A stretch of DNA of 64,000 bases from assembly GCA_029851415.1 (NCBI GenBank), contig CM056743.1:36162714-36226713 (forward strand), given 5' to 3'. The translations under genes were made by a program, and so were the position numbers. Shown here piece after piece: positions 10,522-22,226 of this stretch. Source of the stretch: Eretmocerus hayati (Eukaryota > Arthropoda > Insecta > Hymenoptera > Aphelinidae). The stretch's first letter is position 1; every line of letters begins with the position of its first letter. The notes below the pieces were generated by a model. The model was not told the DNA's origin and ran no database searches. It saw nothing but the letters and a program-made list of their open reading frames with translations.

Positions 10522-11639
10522 GTACTTAAACATTATCAATGAGTCATTGATTATGGCCTGCAATAACTGGATACGCGAATTGATGGGCGTATTGCAGATC
10601 AACTTTTTCGACTTGGTTGCAATAACCGATATTTTGCTCAAAATCATCCGTAACCGCGTCAAATAAATGTTATGACTCTTCTTAGTGAGCACTTTGTGAC
10701 CAGTAAAAATTAAAATGTACTTTTAATGAAAACCTTGTCTGTTGGAAAGAGAACTTGCCTCATTGTAAAATTATCAACATGTAACGCAGGACGGTTGTTT
10801 CATACAATTTTTTGCTCTACTTTGATGTCACATAACTTCGTAGAAGAATGCAGCCTCCTTTTGCTCGCTTGCAACATCTCATTATTATATATTCCGTACA
10901 TAATCTGCATTGAGACGAGCGAGAAGTAGAGAAGGAAGATGAGGACAGGCACGCGTGTACATCCCACGAGATGAGGAGGTGGCGGTTCCTGGTAATACGA
11001 TAGTAATTACCGGCCAAGTATAATTAGTGCGGCGGATAATTAAAGCGGAACAAAAGATGAACGATATTGCCTGTCGCTCGTTAGCGGACAGTTTTGCCCT
11101 CCGCGTGTCTGTGCTGTACAGCTCTCGTCGCCACCGAAACTGGAACTGTACATGCATATAATAGCTGCAGCACAGCCGTTAGTTGCGGTAAAGCCCTGCG
11201 GCTTTGGCGTGGACTGCAACATTTGCCAATGAGTTTCTTGTACACCACTCGAGCTTCGTTGTCCCTTTTGCCCTTATATGCTTTTATCTTGAAAGCATGC
11301 GTGTACCGGTCGCTTAGACGATCTATACTGATTTGTACAGATAATACAGATAATAGTTTCATGGTTGCTTATATGTAATCAATATTTTTCAAGCAGGTAT
11401 GAATAATAGATTGAAAATTTCCTTTTAATCTCAGAGATATCATCTCTTAGGAGTTATAACTCGCAGTGCTTGCGTGTGTCACATTTTGTGCTGTTTTGCG
11501 CGCGTCTTTCAGTATACTTTTCCAAAGTTTGTGATCGTCGTTAACCTGCAAGTATGCCCAATAATATTTTTAGTATGTACATTAAGGTATTTATAACGGT
11601 GAGAATGTTGAATTTTAGGGAAGCAGAATGCGGAGACTC
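10522..11639. other. Non-coding; GC-richer block 10900-11330
   Basis: The 10900-11330 block has several overlapping open frames on both strands. None resembles a known protein, and the mutual overlap argues that they reflect composition only. It could be a regulatory region. Confidence 0.35.
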
Positions 11640-11799
11640 TAAGGCTGGAATTCATAGTCGTTAATCCGAGATCAGGATCGGCGGATTTATAAGGCGCTGT
11701 GATCGCCATGGCGAGGCATTTTACATCTGGGCACAGCGATCGCAGAGCTTCTAATCCGCCGATCCTGATCTCGGATTAACGACTATGACTTTGAGCCTT
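11640..11799. repeat. 160-bp inverted repeat
   Basis: The arm TAAGG...CATAGTCGTTAATCCGAGATCAGGATCGGCGGATT is repeated in reverse at 11750-11799. Internal GCGCTGTGATCGC pairs with GCGATCGCAGAGC, giving a long stem around a ~25-base loop. It may be a small foldback element; target duplication is unclear. Confidence 0.75.
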
Positions 11800-14004
11800 A
11801 CTCCAGTTTACTCATTTGCACTAACGCACAAAGCTAATTTTTGATCGTCTAGTCCGAGAAAAAACAGTTCAACGGCTTCTCCGGAAATTGCAACCCCAAA
11901 AGGAGGTCAAAAAGTACAGTTACCCACAGTTTGTTCATCCAAAGTTATCTTGAAAGTAGATCCTGCAGGCAGTTCAAAAATTTAGAAGAGAATTACCACT
12001 ATCTGTCTGACTATACTTTGACCACTTCTACTGATGTGTCCGATAGGTCTTCTTTATCCCTTGTAAAGACCAAGTTAGTGGTTGGTTCCAAAAGTTAGAA
12101 TTGCATCTGAACTCAATTGCCCTTATCAACGATGAATCGAATCGCCATGAGCCTAATATCCTCACAAAAGCCACCATCGATGGCCAATCAGATATCACAT
12201 ACAATATACCACCCTATTCGAGATACCACCTAAGATTGTGTGTTCGACTGTCCGGCACATCTTCTACTCTATCGTATCCTGTGTGAAATCCTCCGTATTC
12301 ATCTGCCAACCAGCTAAAGCTTCTGCCCGATAAAATCGCGAATTGAGCTGTTACTGATATGGGGAGAAAGAGACGGTATACCGATTCGCGCAAATTCGAC
12401 GCAGCGTGAAAAAGATCTCGACGATGGGCATACTTACAGGGCACACGTATTGGGAGAATAGAGGGCCGCTTGCTGACATGGTACGGGCGTGGCGGAGAAC
12501 TGCAGAGCCATTCGAATCTCCAAAAAAAAAAACACATCGTCGGTTTTCTCTGCTGCGTTTGTATGTATATGCCTCGCATCCTGCAATCGAGAATTGACGA
12601 GCGGACAGAGCTCCGCCCCGATCCGATTGCCGATCTGCGAAAGAAGACTTTTTTTTTGGATGGAACTGCGTTTTCTGCCTTTGGAGTTTCAAGCTCCTCC
12701 TTCTATACCCGAACGATCTCCGATTCCATTTGTCGTTGGGATCGGCAGTTGCATCTATAGCCTATATACCGTTACATTGCCTGGGAACGATGAGTTTGGA
12801 CCATTTTGAAGGCGAAAGAGAAGGTATAGAGACAGTGGCAATCTGATTCGCAAGTTTATCCCTGCCTGAGTTGAGAGAGTAGAAATGCCTTACTTTGCAA
12901 TACGATTGAGGGCCGGTGGATTTTTAGATGGACGAGAGAGATCGGTTTGATGATTATGTGAGAGGGTGTTATAGATGGATTTATTGCTCAGCTTTCGTAA
13001 CCATGATCAATATGGTTTGCATGCTATTGGCTAAAGGTAGCGAAGAAAAGTGGGTGTTTCCTCTGAATTGAGTAGGAACATTACATGTAAGTAGAGGAGT
13101 TTGTGAAAAATCTATTCATGCGATTGCAGAGATCATAATTTTAGCATAGATAAATAATAGGGTTACTTCGGGAGGTTCAAGGAAATCCTATACAAAAATT
13201 ATTTCATCTTTAGCGTGGACTCACAACAACTTTTTTGATTTCCACTAACAAAGTAGACATATACCTTCCTTTACCGATCCTCACAAATCTCCTGTCTGTT
13301 AAAGGGGTCAGAAACTCTGTAGCGATTTCGACTAGTTTTGTCAATATGAATTTGCTGACCTTGAGTATAGCCTGCATAAAGAGCTCGTATTTGACTTTTC
13401 AATCATGAATTAATTTCATCATGAAAAATGAGCTCTTCTTCATCTCTTGCTGATGGTGAGATTTTTCGTTCATTTTAATTACATTTCAAAGACGGATATC
13501 GATATCAATTTCCGACTGGGAGTGTAAAGCCCATCGACGAGTGGCTGGGAAAGGAATTTCTTTACGTCGTAGTTACTTCAAGTTACAGTGATGGTTTGAA
13601 TTGATTGATTTGGTATGAATGGTGTACACGCGTATTGCTTTTTGAGTAAACTCATCAGCTGTGCGTTGATGGAATCAAGAATTATCCAGTAATTCAAACA
13701 GAAGTTGTTGTTAGCAAACTCACGTAAAGTTATCTCATTTTACAAAGAAATGAAGAGCTTAAGAATGACATGCCATACCTTTAGCGCTTTTTGGATAGTC
13801 GCGTCAAATTTACCTCACCCAAGTCATTCAATAGATACCAATAAAGTGATGAGTTATTCCCTTGCAGTTTGTGTAATAATTTGTTTCATGTCTGACTTTT
13901 TAATATCGTTCAGGTCCGGAAAGTCTTGCAAAAGTTTCGATTATTCTTCTTCGTTACATTAAGATTGATCTCGACAATGAGTAAAAAGTTCTAATCAATT
14001 CCTG
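11800..14004. other. Non-coding stretch
   Basis: The 12200-12830 part has many overlapping open frames on both strands but no domain, signal peptide or splice context that supports a gene. A few A/T homopolymers are present. Nothing else was recognised. Confidence 0.35.
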
Positions 14005-14316
14005 TTGTACTTTCAAAATTATTTCCAAGACAGGCGTCGCGCTTGGTTTTCAGGTAAGAACCTTTCGCGAGACCTCATTGTCAGTGTAAATCGTATTAGA
14101 TCAAATCACTACCACTTGGCCCAATCTTTGGGTAGATTGGGTATAGTTAATAGTTTGGAATGCATATGTGGTGAGCCAGAAGAAACAATTAATCATGTTT
14201 TGTGGCAATGTGAATTGTATGACACTCAGAGACAAAAACTCTTGGAAAAATTGAAAACTCTCCACTTGGAACCTCCGCTCAATATCGAATCTATTGTTCC
14301 TGAACCTTTGATGTAA
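14005..14316 (+). pseudogene. 3' end of non-LTR retrotransposon ORF2 (reverse transcriptase protein C-terminus)
   Basis: The 103-codon frame contains RIRSNHYHLAQSLGRLGI followed by CICGEPEETINHVLWQC, the Cys-X-Cys...His-X4-Cys motif found at the end of ORF2 proteins of Jockey/I/R1-type LINEs. The polymerase and endonuclease domains are missing, so this is a 5'-truncated, dead copy, as is usual for target-primed insertions. Neighbouring sequence to 14523 is its 3' UTR. The exact clade is not resolvable from this fragment. Confidence 0.85.
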
Positions 14317-14580
14317 ATTTATACTTTCCTTCTTGGCAGAATGTAATCTCAAAGTGTAATAGTAAATGTATATAATTTAGTCAGAAAAAGACACTAGATA
14401 ATTGTCATTTGTCATAAAGTTATTGTGACATTTATTGGAAACATCTGTATAATCTATGTAGATTATTATTATCATTCTTTATATGTGCTTGTAGTCTAAA
14501 TGGGCCCTAGAGGCCTAAATGATTAAAAAAAAAAAAAAAAAAAAACAAAAACAAAAACAAAAACAAAAAAAACAAAAAAA
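14005..14580 (+). mobile_element. 5'-truncated LINE with A-rich tail
   Basis: The ORF2 end is followed by a ~200-base 3' UTR and then a tail at 14524-14580 of A runs grading into CAAAAA units. This is the normal 3' end of such elements. The 5' border lies at or a little before 14005 and no target duplication was identified. Confidence 0.75.
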
Positions 14581-16704
14581 AACCTGTTGTAGGAGATTTT
14601 GGGAATAGTTTTGCAATCAATCGACCCAAGCTACTTTGTCAACGTCAAGTAATCTTTATAAAAGAAAATTCGACGTTTCTAAAGTTTGAATATTTATGCA
14701 GATATAATCCCATGGCTATGAGTTATTCTTCAACAATTATCGCCCCTCAGGGAAATCGTGCGAGATCAGAGAAACCCTGAGATATTCGCACATCTTTTTC
14801 TACATCAAAGTACTTCTACCAAAATTTCCACCAAAACCTGTTCTTCGTGAGGGCAGCTCTTCCATAAGTTTATTCATGAGTATCTCGGTTAAGATACGAT
14901 CCATGGGGAGTATTTATGCAGATATGATATCCGTTCAGGTTCATATAAATATAATGAAAATGTAAGTGAGACTGCGGACATTTTATTGGACTTGATATAG
15001 TATAGTTTAAACTATGTCTATCTGTACAGTTCATTTTAATGAATTACTTATTAATCTAGCAATGAGTAGAGTTATATAATCGCACCTCCAAGTTGATCAT
15101 CGTTCAAATGAAAGCATCACGGCGAAGAGAGAATGCGTATGACGTATCATCGGAGTGGATACAGTATTTCAATAGCAGATCAATCAAAAAGACGAGGATT
15201 GATCGATATAAGATGCATTGATCAGTCTTATCAGTCCGGGAATATTTTCCATATGTTAGTATCATGTTGAATTTGAAGTCTAAAACAACATTTGTATAAA
15301 GAGGGAGCTGCATGATATAGCTAAGCTTATCCGACTTAATTTTGCTGGGTCGTTTGTCAATTGACGTTCGAATCTATACAGAGCTGTGGCCTCGTGAGGA
15401 TAGCGCGCCCGCATACTTTTCCCGCCGCTTTTTAATCCAAAGTAACGCCTGCTGATTCACTGCATACCCTCCCTCGTCTGTGTTATATAACCATTTTAAT
15501 TTACGTAAAAGCACAGGAGAGGACGTTCAATAGATTTATAGGTAAAATTTTTCGCTGTGATTAAAAAAATGCGTTAGCTTTTTCAATATGCGTGATTTAT
15601 TGCTATTGATAGCCTCGGCTTTTCCATAGTCTGAACGTCCAATCTTCGAAATCCAGGGATTATCACACGACACGTGGTAGGTATGACTGTTCGGTTCTAT
15701 GCAACGAAACAATGGCTCAATCTCATCGGATTGAATTCAAGAAGTTGATGAATAGACTCTGTTCGGTCGTTTATTCGTTTTTTCCCCTCTCTCTGAAACT
15801 CTTGACGAGTATATGGGGCTGGATCAAGATACTGATAAAACTTCCTGAAAATGAGATAGTGGGTCCTTAAGATTATCATTGATGATGCGATTTAGTATAA
15901 GCTATTGTTTCACAGTCTGCGAAAAAACATAGAATTTAGAACATTTTCAGATATATTAGGATGATTCAAAAACTGTGAATAGTTTTATAAATATTAGTTT
16001 TGTAAAAATAGTGCCATGAGTTGGCGATGGTTCGTATGCAAATTGGGACGACAAGAGAAATGAATTTGCCTTGTTGATGCCGTCTGAGAGCACAGAAAGA
16101 TTAATCTCCGTGTCCCGCGGATGAACAAGAAATTGCGTAAATTTGATCCGTATAACGCTTGTATTTGTTGGTGCACGAGTGTTGATGCACTTTTCGACAA
16201 TGATATTGCGAGGTATTTATTGACAGTAACCACTAACCCGGAATTGAAAACTTTCTAGACAACTCCAGTTTCAGACTTTTTGTATTTTAAATAAGCTTGA
16301 GAACAATTCGTCAGAGTGAACATAAGAAAAGGTTTCTAAACCTCGACTGGACATTTGGGGGCTATTCCAGCTAAAGCGAGGCGTTCGCCGTTCAGGTTGA
16401 AGCAAGAATCTCAAATTTTCGTTCAATTTGGGCTAAACGACGAGTTATTCAGACTTCATAATCATCTAACTTTAATAAAAGAAAAAAAATCATCTAACTT
16501 GGCTTGGACTCTCTCCGTTTATCCAAATCTGAACATAACTCTGGAAAGATTTTGAGATTTTTGTGAACGACCCGCGTTGAGAAGTACCCGCGGGCAAGTT
16601 ATTCTTGTTCATCTTCGATGGACGTGTGATTGATGACAATCGGCCAGTCGTTCACCACAATTTAGATGATAATAAGTAGACTCGTCTCAAACTTTGTATC
16701 GTCG
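14581..16704. other. Non-coding stretch
   Basis: No supported gene. The 16380-16560 part distantly resembles one arm of the MITE family at 43424-43637 (CAATTTGGGCTAAACGACGAG). Confidence 0.35.
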
Positions 16705-16741
16705 AAATTTTGAGTTACATGTTACATGTAACTCAAAATTT
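16705..16741. repeat. Perfect 17-bp-arm hairpin
   Basis: AAATTTTGAGTTACATG is followed by TTA and then its exact reverse complement. It lies about 50 bases before the large inverted-repeat structure and may mark an element end. Confidence 0.8.
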
Positions 16742-17304
16742 GTTCATTCAAAATGACATATAATTTCCGGGTTTCACGGCGACCGCATGTCCTTGAGACC
16801 ATCCAATGAAGTAAGGTCAAATAATTAGATTCCCTCGTGGGCTGTGAGGTCGAAAAATTAGATTTCCTCCGCGTTGAAGTATATGATTCTAGAGCTGAAA
16901 TAAGGTGACACGTGTTTTTTTATTTAGTCCAGATCGACTTTGCATCGGAGCTATGCAAATTTCCAGTTTGGAGCCGAAAATTGAGATTGGCATTCTAAAA
17001 TTGGTAAAAGCTCCACAACTTTGCTCTCGATGGGTCTTCTGAGATAGGGGTTGATGGGGGATATCAAACACAACGTATTCTATTAGAATCGAATCCTATG
17101 GTGCTCAAAATTCCGCATAGAGTCCCAAAAAGCGAAAATTTGATGAAAAAGGAAAAATGCAATAACTCAAAAACATAAATTCGTATCCCTTCGAAATTCC
17201 TCTAGTGAGTATCTTGATTGATGCCGAACACGATGTGTCTGCTCTGGTAGGCGCTAAAAAATCGGGGTAGGCGCTAAAAAAAATTTTCTGAAAAAAAATT
17301 TTAG

Positions 17305-17910
17305 AAACCAAACCATTGTTGAAATACGGTATCAACTATCGTACAAAGGTCTATTCCCTCTGCCAAGAGTATCGTAATCCCATGGAAGTGTCCCAAGATG
17401 GTTATTTAAGGGAGGTAATCGAAGAACTCGTAGGACCCGCACCGCTATCCCCACCGCTATGGTTCAAAGCGCTGGTGGTCACTGGCGCGGCCGTATCACG
17501 CTGCCGTGACTCCTTGTGGCCTATCTCTCCGATTCACGCTCATTATCTCACTCAAAAATTGCGAGATAGCCAAAACCTATAAAAAAAGACGAAGAATAGT
17601 CGAAGTAGTCAAACATCATGTACCTAGAGTTTTGCTGCTCACACTGCGAGCCTCAATAGCGTGCTCCATGCCGGGCTAGCGGCCGATAGTTGCTCGTTCC
17701 ATAGTGGTGGGGGTGAGTGGCACGATTACCTCCCTCAATTTCGGGATCTATCGTGATATTCCGTTTTTGAGTGATTACAGCTCAATGTAGCGATAGATCC
17801 TGAAATTGATCACCTTATGGGATAACGATACTCTTGGAAGAGGAAATAGACCTTTCCACAATAGCTGTTACCGAATTTCAACAATAATTTGGTCTTTACA
17901 AGTTTTTTCC
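17305..17910. repeat. Inner imperfect hairpin
   Basis: Sequence at 17305-17480 (CCATTGTTGAAATACGGTA, CCAAGAGTATCGTAATCCCAT, GGGAGGTAATCG, CCCCACCGCTATGG) pairs with 17690-17910 read in reverse, with an extra ~85 bases in the right arm. The intervening part is GC-rich. The 88-codon frame at 17316-17582 lies across it and is not considered a gene. Confidence 0.7.
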
Positions 17911-17943
17911 CAGAACAGTATGTTACGCCACGATGTCGAAAAG

Positions 17944-18026
17944 TTGGATTTACGCACGAGTGAAAATCTTTACACACGAGTGTGAGTCTTTACGCACTGG
18001 TGAGATTCTTTACGCACGAGCCGCGT
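17944..18026. repeat. Cluster of TTTACGCAC-type words, left
   Basis: Four closely spaced copies of TTTACGCAC(G/T)(A/G)G or near variants, spaced about 20-25 bases. A matching cluster, in mixed orientation, occurs at 19970-20105 on the other side of the 981-bp palindrome. Confidence 0.7.
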
Positions 18027-18246
18027 AGCGGCGTATGCGGAAACCTTTCGACAGAGTTGCGTACGATATTTTTCAAAATTTTGTGCAGAAAGTTGGTATT
18101 CTGTCGGTCACCTCATACGCCAGTAATCAAATCGTGATCGGGGCAGGCGGGAGAAGAGGGCGCAGAGCGGCATCCAGGGGCGGCAGCCCCCGCCGGGGGG
18201 TTCAATTCTGATGATGTATCAGAAAAAGATCTTTTGTTTGATATAT

Positions 18247-19227
18247 CATATCGACGCCTCTTACGAAGATAAACACATCCGCTAACGCCCACGAAGAAAA
18301 ACACGGTGGCCAAAGATTAGCATTTGCTTTGTCATGGCCACGAAGATTAACACTTACTGTTTACGCCACGAAGATCAACACTTACGCCTCAGCGCCACGA
18401 AGATCATCTCTTACTGCTTAAGACCACGAAGAGTAACACTTACTCCTCAAACTGTACGAAGATTAACACATTCGCGCATTTTTTTCTCGAAGGGACGAAG
18501 ACTATAAGTATTCCGTCTTAAGGCCACGAAAAGTAACACATTCTCCTTAGCGACACGAAAATTAGCACATTCGTAGACTCCATTCTTGAAGGGACGGAGA
18601 TTATAAGTACTTCGTCTTAAGCCCACGAAAAGTAACACATTCTTCTTAGCGGAACGAAGACTAACACAATCACTTACCGTTCATCGTCACGTCAAAGAGA
18701 ATGTGTTGTTTTTCATTCCATCGAGAAGAATGTGTTAGTCTTCGTGGCGTAGAGGAAAATGTGTTACTTTTCGTGGGCTTAAGACGAAATACTTATTGTC
18801 TCCGTCCCTCCATGAATGAAGTCTACCGATGCATTAATTTTTGTGCCGCTAAAGAGAATGTGTTTTTTTTTTTCGTGGCCCTAAGACGAAATACATGGTC
18901 TCCGTCCCTTTGAACAAGAACGTGTGCAAGTGTGTTATAGTCTTCATACCGTTCAAGAGGAAGTGCTAGTTTCATGGGCCGTTGAGCAGTAGGTGTTAGT
19001 CTTCGTGGCCCTAAGGAGTAAGTGTTAGTCTTCGTGCCCCTAAGGAGTAAGTGTTAGTCTTCGTGGACTTAACGAGAATGCGTTAATCTTAGTGTCCCTA
19101 AGGAGTTAGTGTTAGTTTCCGCGGACCTAAGGAGAATCCGTTAATCTTCGTGTTCACAACGAATAAACGTTAATCTTCGTCAGTCACAAGAAAAGAGGTG
19201 TTTATCTTCGTAAGAGGCGTCGATATG
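18247..19227. repeat. 981-bp palindrome of degenerate short tandem units
   Basis: The left half is a run of units like CCACGAAGATTAACACTTAC. The right half is the same in reverse, GTGTTAGTCTTCGTGGCC. The outer ends match exactly: CATATCGACGCCTCTTACG (from 18248) against CGTAAGAGGCGTCGATATG. Units vary from about 25 to 60 bases and some are extended by CTTAAGxxGA or TCCGTCCCT blocks. Frames of 63-70 codons here are repeats, not genes. Confidence 0.85.
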
Positions 19228-19969
19228 TTACCGCATAGTTTGAAAATATCGATCTCAATTCTCAAAAGTACTAATGGTGGACAAGATCCGAAATATGTAA
19301 GTTCATACAAGATATTATCAAGTTTGAATTTCGAGGAAAATTATTATAGAGTTTTATGAATATCGTCAAGGACGGGCAAAAATAAATCAACGAATTGATG
19401 GAATGATACGCTATTTCTATGGTTCAAAAGAAAGAACTTGGACAATTATATGAATACACGGGATAGAAAGCGATTTCGAAAGAAGAAAACCTACGGATTC
19501 TTTCTTATAAAAAAATATGAACACACCACCGACACTCTTTATTGAGGCGAAGTATCCGAAGAGTGAATTTACATTTCCTTTGAACGTACGTTCCAAGGTA
19601 GATTTCAAACCACCGAAACCACGGTGGAAGCACTCCAAAAAGCTCTCAGTCGTATACAGTGTATTGAACTCAATTAAATTCATGATCCACCGAAGTGAAC
19701 TATTTACATGTTCAATTCGATGGCCGACCAGGATATTTCAATGGTATGGACTTATCGAGAGAGCAAGATTGAGTATAACAATTTAGAGAGCTCATAAGTA
19801 TTCATTCTATCGAGTGAAAGAAGTCATTACACCTGCTTTGAGCAGCTTCGAATTAACGATTGGAGCACTCCAATTCTACAGAATTAAGACAGAGATTATT
19901 TTGCTGAACAACGTAGAAACTTCAAGAGATATTGTATAATATCAGGCTAGAAAGAAAATACGGCAGTGC

Positions 19970-20105
19970 GTAAAGATACGAACCGGTGTGTAAAGACATA
20001 CCTTACGCACTGGTGGTGACTTTACGCACAAGTCTTTATGCATATCTTGCGCAAAAATTTCTTTACGCACGGAAAAATGTTCCTTACGCACTAACTTTAC
20101 GCACA
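19970..20105. repeat. Cluster of TTACGCAC-type words, right
   Basis: It holds GTGCGTAAAGA, CCTTACGCACTGGTG, CTTTACGCACAAG, CTTTACGCACGG, CCTTACGCAC and CTTTACGCAC. Spacing is irregular (15-30 bases). They correspond to the left cluster at 17944-18026. Confidence 0.7.
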
Positions 20106-20139
20106 TGATTTCGAAAAATCATTTTTCGCAATTCTCCGA

Positions 20140-20300
20140 TGTTTGGGTGCCTACAAAATTGCGAAAAATAACTTTCGCGCCTCGCACATGAGGTTCCCCG
20201 CTTCCGAGCGATCATTCCAACCCTCGCCTTCGGCTCGGGCCGAAAACTGATCGCTCAGGAGCGAGCTACAACCTCATAAACTCGGTGCGAAATATACTAA
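20140..20300 (+). repeat. Dispersed repeat copy 2 (matches 5870-6020)
   Basis: This copy keeps CGCTTCCGAGCGA, GCCGAAAACTGATCGCTCAGG, GAGCGAGCTACAA and CTCGGTGCGAAATATACTA. It sits just inside the right outer arm of the 4-kb composite. Confidence 0.6.
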
Positions 20301-20750
20301 TAGAACCTCCCAAAAATTTTTAGCGCCTACTACAGCAAATGCATTATGTTTGACATCGTTCAGAGTACTCTCAAAAATAAATTCAAAGGAATACGAGTTG
20401 ACGTTTTTGAGTAATTGCATTTTCTTATTTTTCATCGAATTGTCGCTTTTTGGGACTCTATGTAGAATTTTGAGCACCATAGAATTCGATTCTAATAGAA
20501 TACGTTGTGTTTGATATTCTCTATCAAGTTTCATCTCAAAGGACCCATTAGGGGCAAAGTGGAGCTTTTACCAATGTCAGAATGCCAATCTCAATTTTCG
20601 TCTCCAACTGGAAATTCGCATAGCTCCGATGCAAAGTCGATCTGGGCTGAATAAAAAAAACACGTGTCACCTTATTTTAGCTCTAGAATTATATACCCCA
20701 TCGAGGAGGGAATCTAATTTTTTAACCTTACTTCATTGGACGGTCTTAAC

Positions 20751-21272
20751 TGGAATGGCCCTTGGGTATTTTCTACCCAAAGGCTAATTTTTGCGAGCTC
20801 GGCATGCTTTCAATTCGATATCTCGTGGGCTAATATTGACATTTGTTGATATTTGAGGCATGTCACTCACTGACTGTGCATAAAGCCTCAGTTCAGACTC
20901 GTTAGCACCCCCAACATTAGAGGAAAAAGACCACTGGGCGTATAGCACCCATGTGTGCCAGCTTCTCGCGTTCTGCATTTCCAACTTGAATTTGTATTTT
21001 TTTATTTTGGTGAATTGTGTATAATTCACGATCACGTTCGTTGCGTTCCACTTCTAATTCACAAGCGTACTCGAGTATCAATCGAAAGTGAGCCTAACAT
21101 CATTGGTTTTAATTATCCCGAAAGACTGCAAACAGTGCAAAAAAGTACAAGAAATTAACTTTGAACTGAAAAGGTTCTAGTATATGCAAGTTACATTAAA
21201 ATTATCTAAATATCCGACTGAGTCATCTCGAAATATAGTAGATTCAAGGTCAAAATGGTCGGTGATTTGTAA
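20751..21272. other. Non-coding stretch
   Basis: No supported gene. A short inverted repeat (GGGTA...TACCC) at 20763-20782 is the only structure noted. Confidence 0.3.
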
Positions 21273-21350
21273 CCCACCTTAAACTGATGTAGGCCCCGCA
21301 GAATAACCTCAAGGAGAGGTTGAAAATGCGTTGATAGAAAAAAAAAAATG
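21273..21350 (+). mobile_element. SINE 3'-end fragment with A tail
   Basis: CCACCTTAAACTG-TGTAGG, CCCGCAGAATA-CCTC and GGTTGAAAATGCGTT, followed by a poly(A) run at 21338-21348, match the 3' part of the SINE at 53609-53800 (which lies on the other strand). The tRNA-derived head is absent. Confidence 0.7.
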
Positions 21351-22226
21351 TCAAAATGGACACCTATTTGGGAGATCCATATGCGCATACTCTTCTGTGA
21401 GGGACATATTCAAGGTTTTAAAAGAAAATGTATTGGCGAAAATATTGATTATAGAAAATACAGAATCATCTTTGCGGCCTCGATAGAATCCACCCAGGTT
21501 GGCGGAGTATGTTACCTGGGATCAGATTAGGGTTGAACGCGAAATATTTTGCCATGATCCACCTATTATCCTATGAAGCACGATTGGACTATAGTTAATA
21601 TATCATTCATAATCAGAATAACGTGCTAACGGGGTGTGATCATCTAGTATACGCAAGTTACAAATGAATGGGAAAATCTACACACGTATATATACAGGCC
21701 TATACCATTTCATTGATACCATGCATAACAATTGCAATCCATAAAGTCCACTGATTGAATGGAGCGCATATGATCCGAGAGAAAACATTCGCTGAAAATT
21801 TGACATGCGCTCATCGCTCTTCGACCAAATCTCCTTTTTATTTCCACATCTTGTCACGCTCGGCGAAATTGCTGCTGTGGTAAGCTGTGCACGGCCGCAG
21901 CGGTGTTGTACGCGCGACGCACACGCTCACACGCGCGTCACAAAATGGCGGTAATAAGGGGTGTCAGGAAAATGGCCGCCTTGATGAAGTCTGAATCGTG
22001 GCATTACGGCAACTGATTGCGCCCGCGAGCGACTATATATATTCTCAGCCATCAGCTATCCCATACGTTTTGGCCTGGTCACGTACACAGACAGCCGAGC
22101 GGAGATGAAGAGACGTCGAAACGAGCTGCTCTCGGGGACGTACCAAACGAGGCACCCTTTTCTCGCTCTAGCTCTTTCTCTCGAATCGCGAAGCCAAACG
22201 AGGCTGTAGATTCGGTTAGCAGTACG
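21351..22226. promoter_or_regulatory. Possible CpG-rich promoter region (about 21890-22226)
   Basis: From about 21890 the sequence becomes GC- and CpG-rich (GCGCGACGCACACGCTCAC) and leads into an open frame with a signal-peptide-like segment. This composition contrasts with the AT-rich surroundings and would suit a transcription start. There is no direct evidence. Confidence 0.3.

Larger units (their letters stand above)
16792..20750. mobile_element. ~4-kb composite with long outer inverted repeats
   Basis: The left arm 16792-17285 recurs reversed at 20305-20750. Shared blocks include CCAATGAAGTAAGGT, GGTGACACGTGT, CATCGGAGCTATGC, AACACAACGTATTCTATTAG, GTGCTCAAAATTC, GAGTCCCAAAAAGCG and GGCGCTAAAAA. 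Inside are a second hairpin (17305-17910), a 981-bp palindrome (18247-19227) and two clusters of TTTACGCAC words. No transposase, integrase or other protein is recognisable in any frame, so it would be non-autonomous. It could also be a nest of several elements. Confidence 0.7.

Noticed and set aside
12214..12809. Overlapping 96-121-codon frames on both strands
   Set aside because: They overlap each other in opposite strands, show no domain, and have no supporting splice context.
18247..19227. CRISPR array
   Set aside because: Units are degenerate, of variable spacing, arranged as a palindrome, and the genome is eukaryotic with no cas genes.
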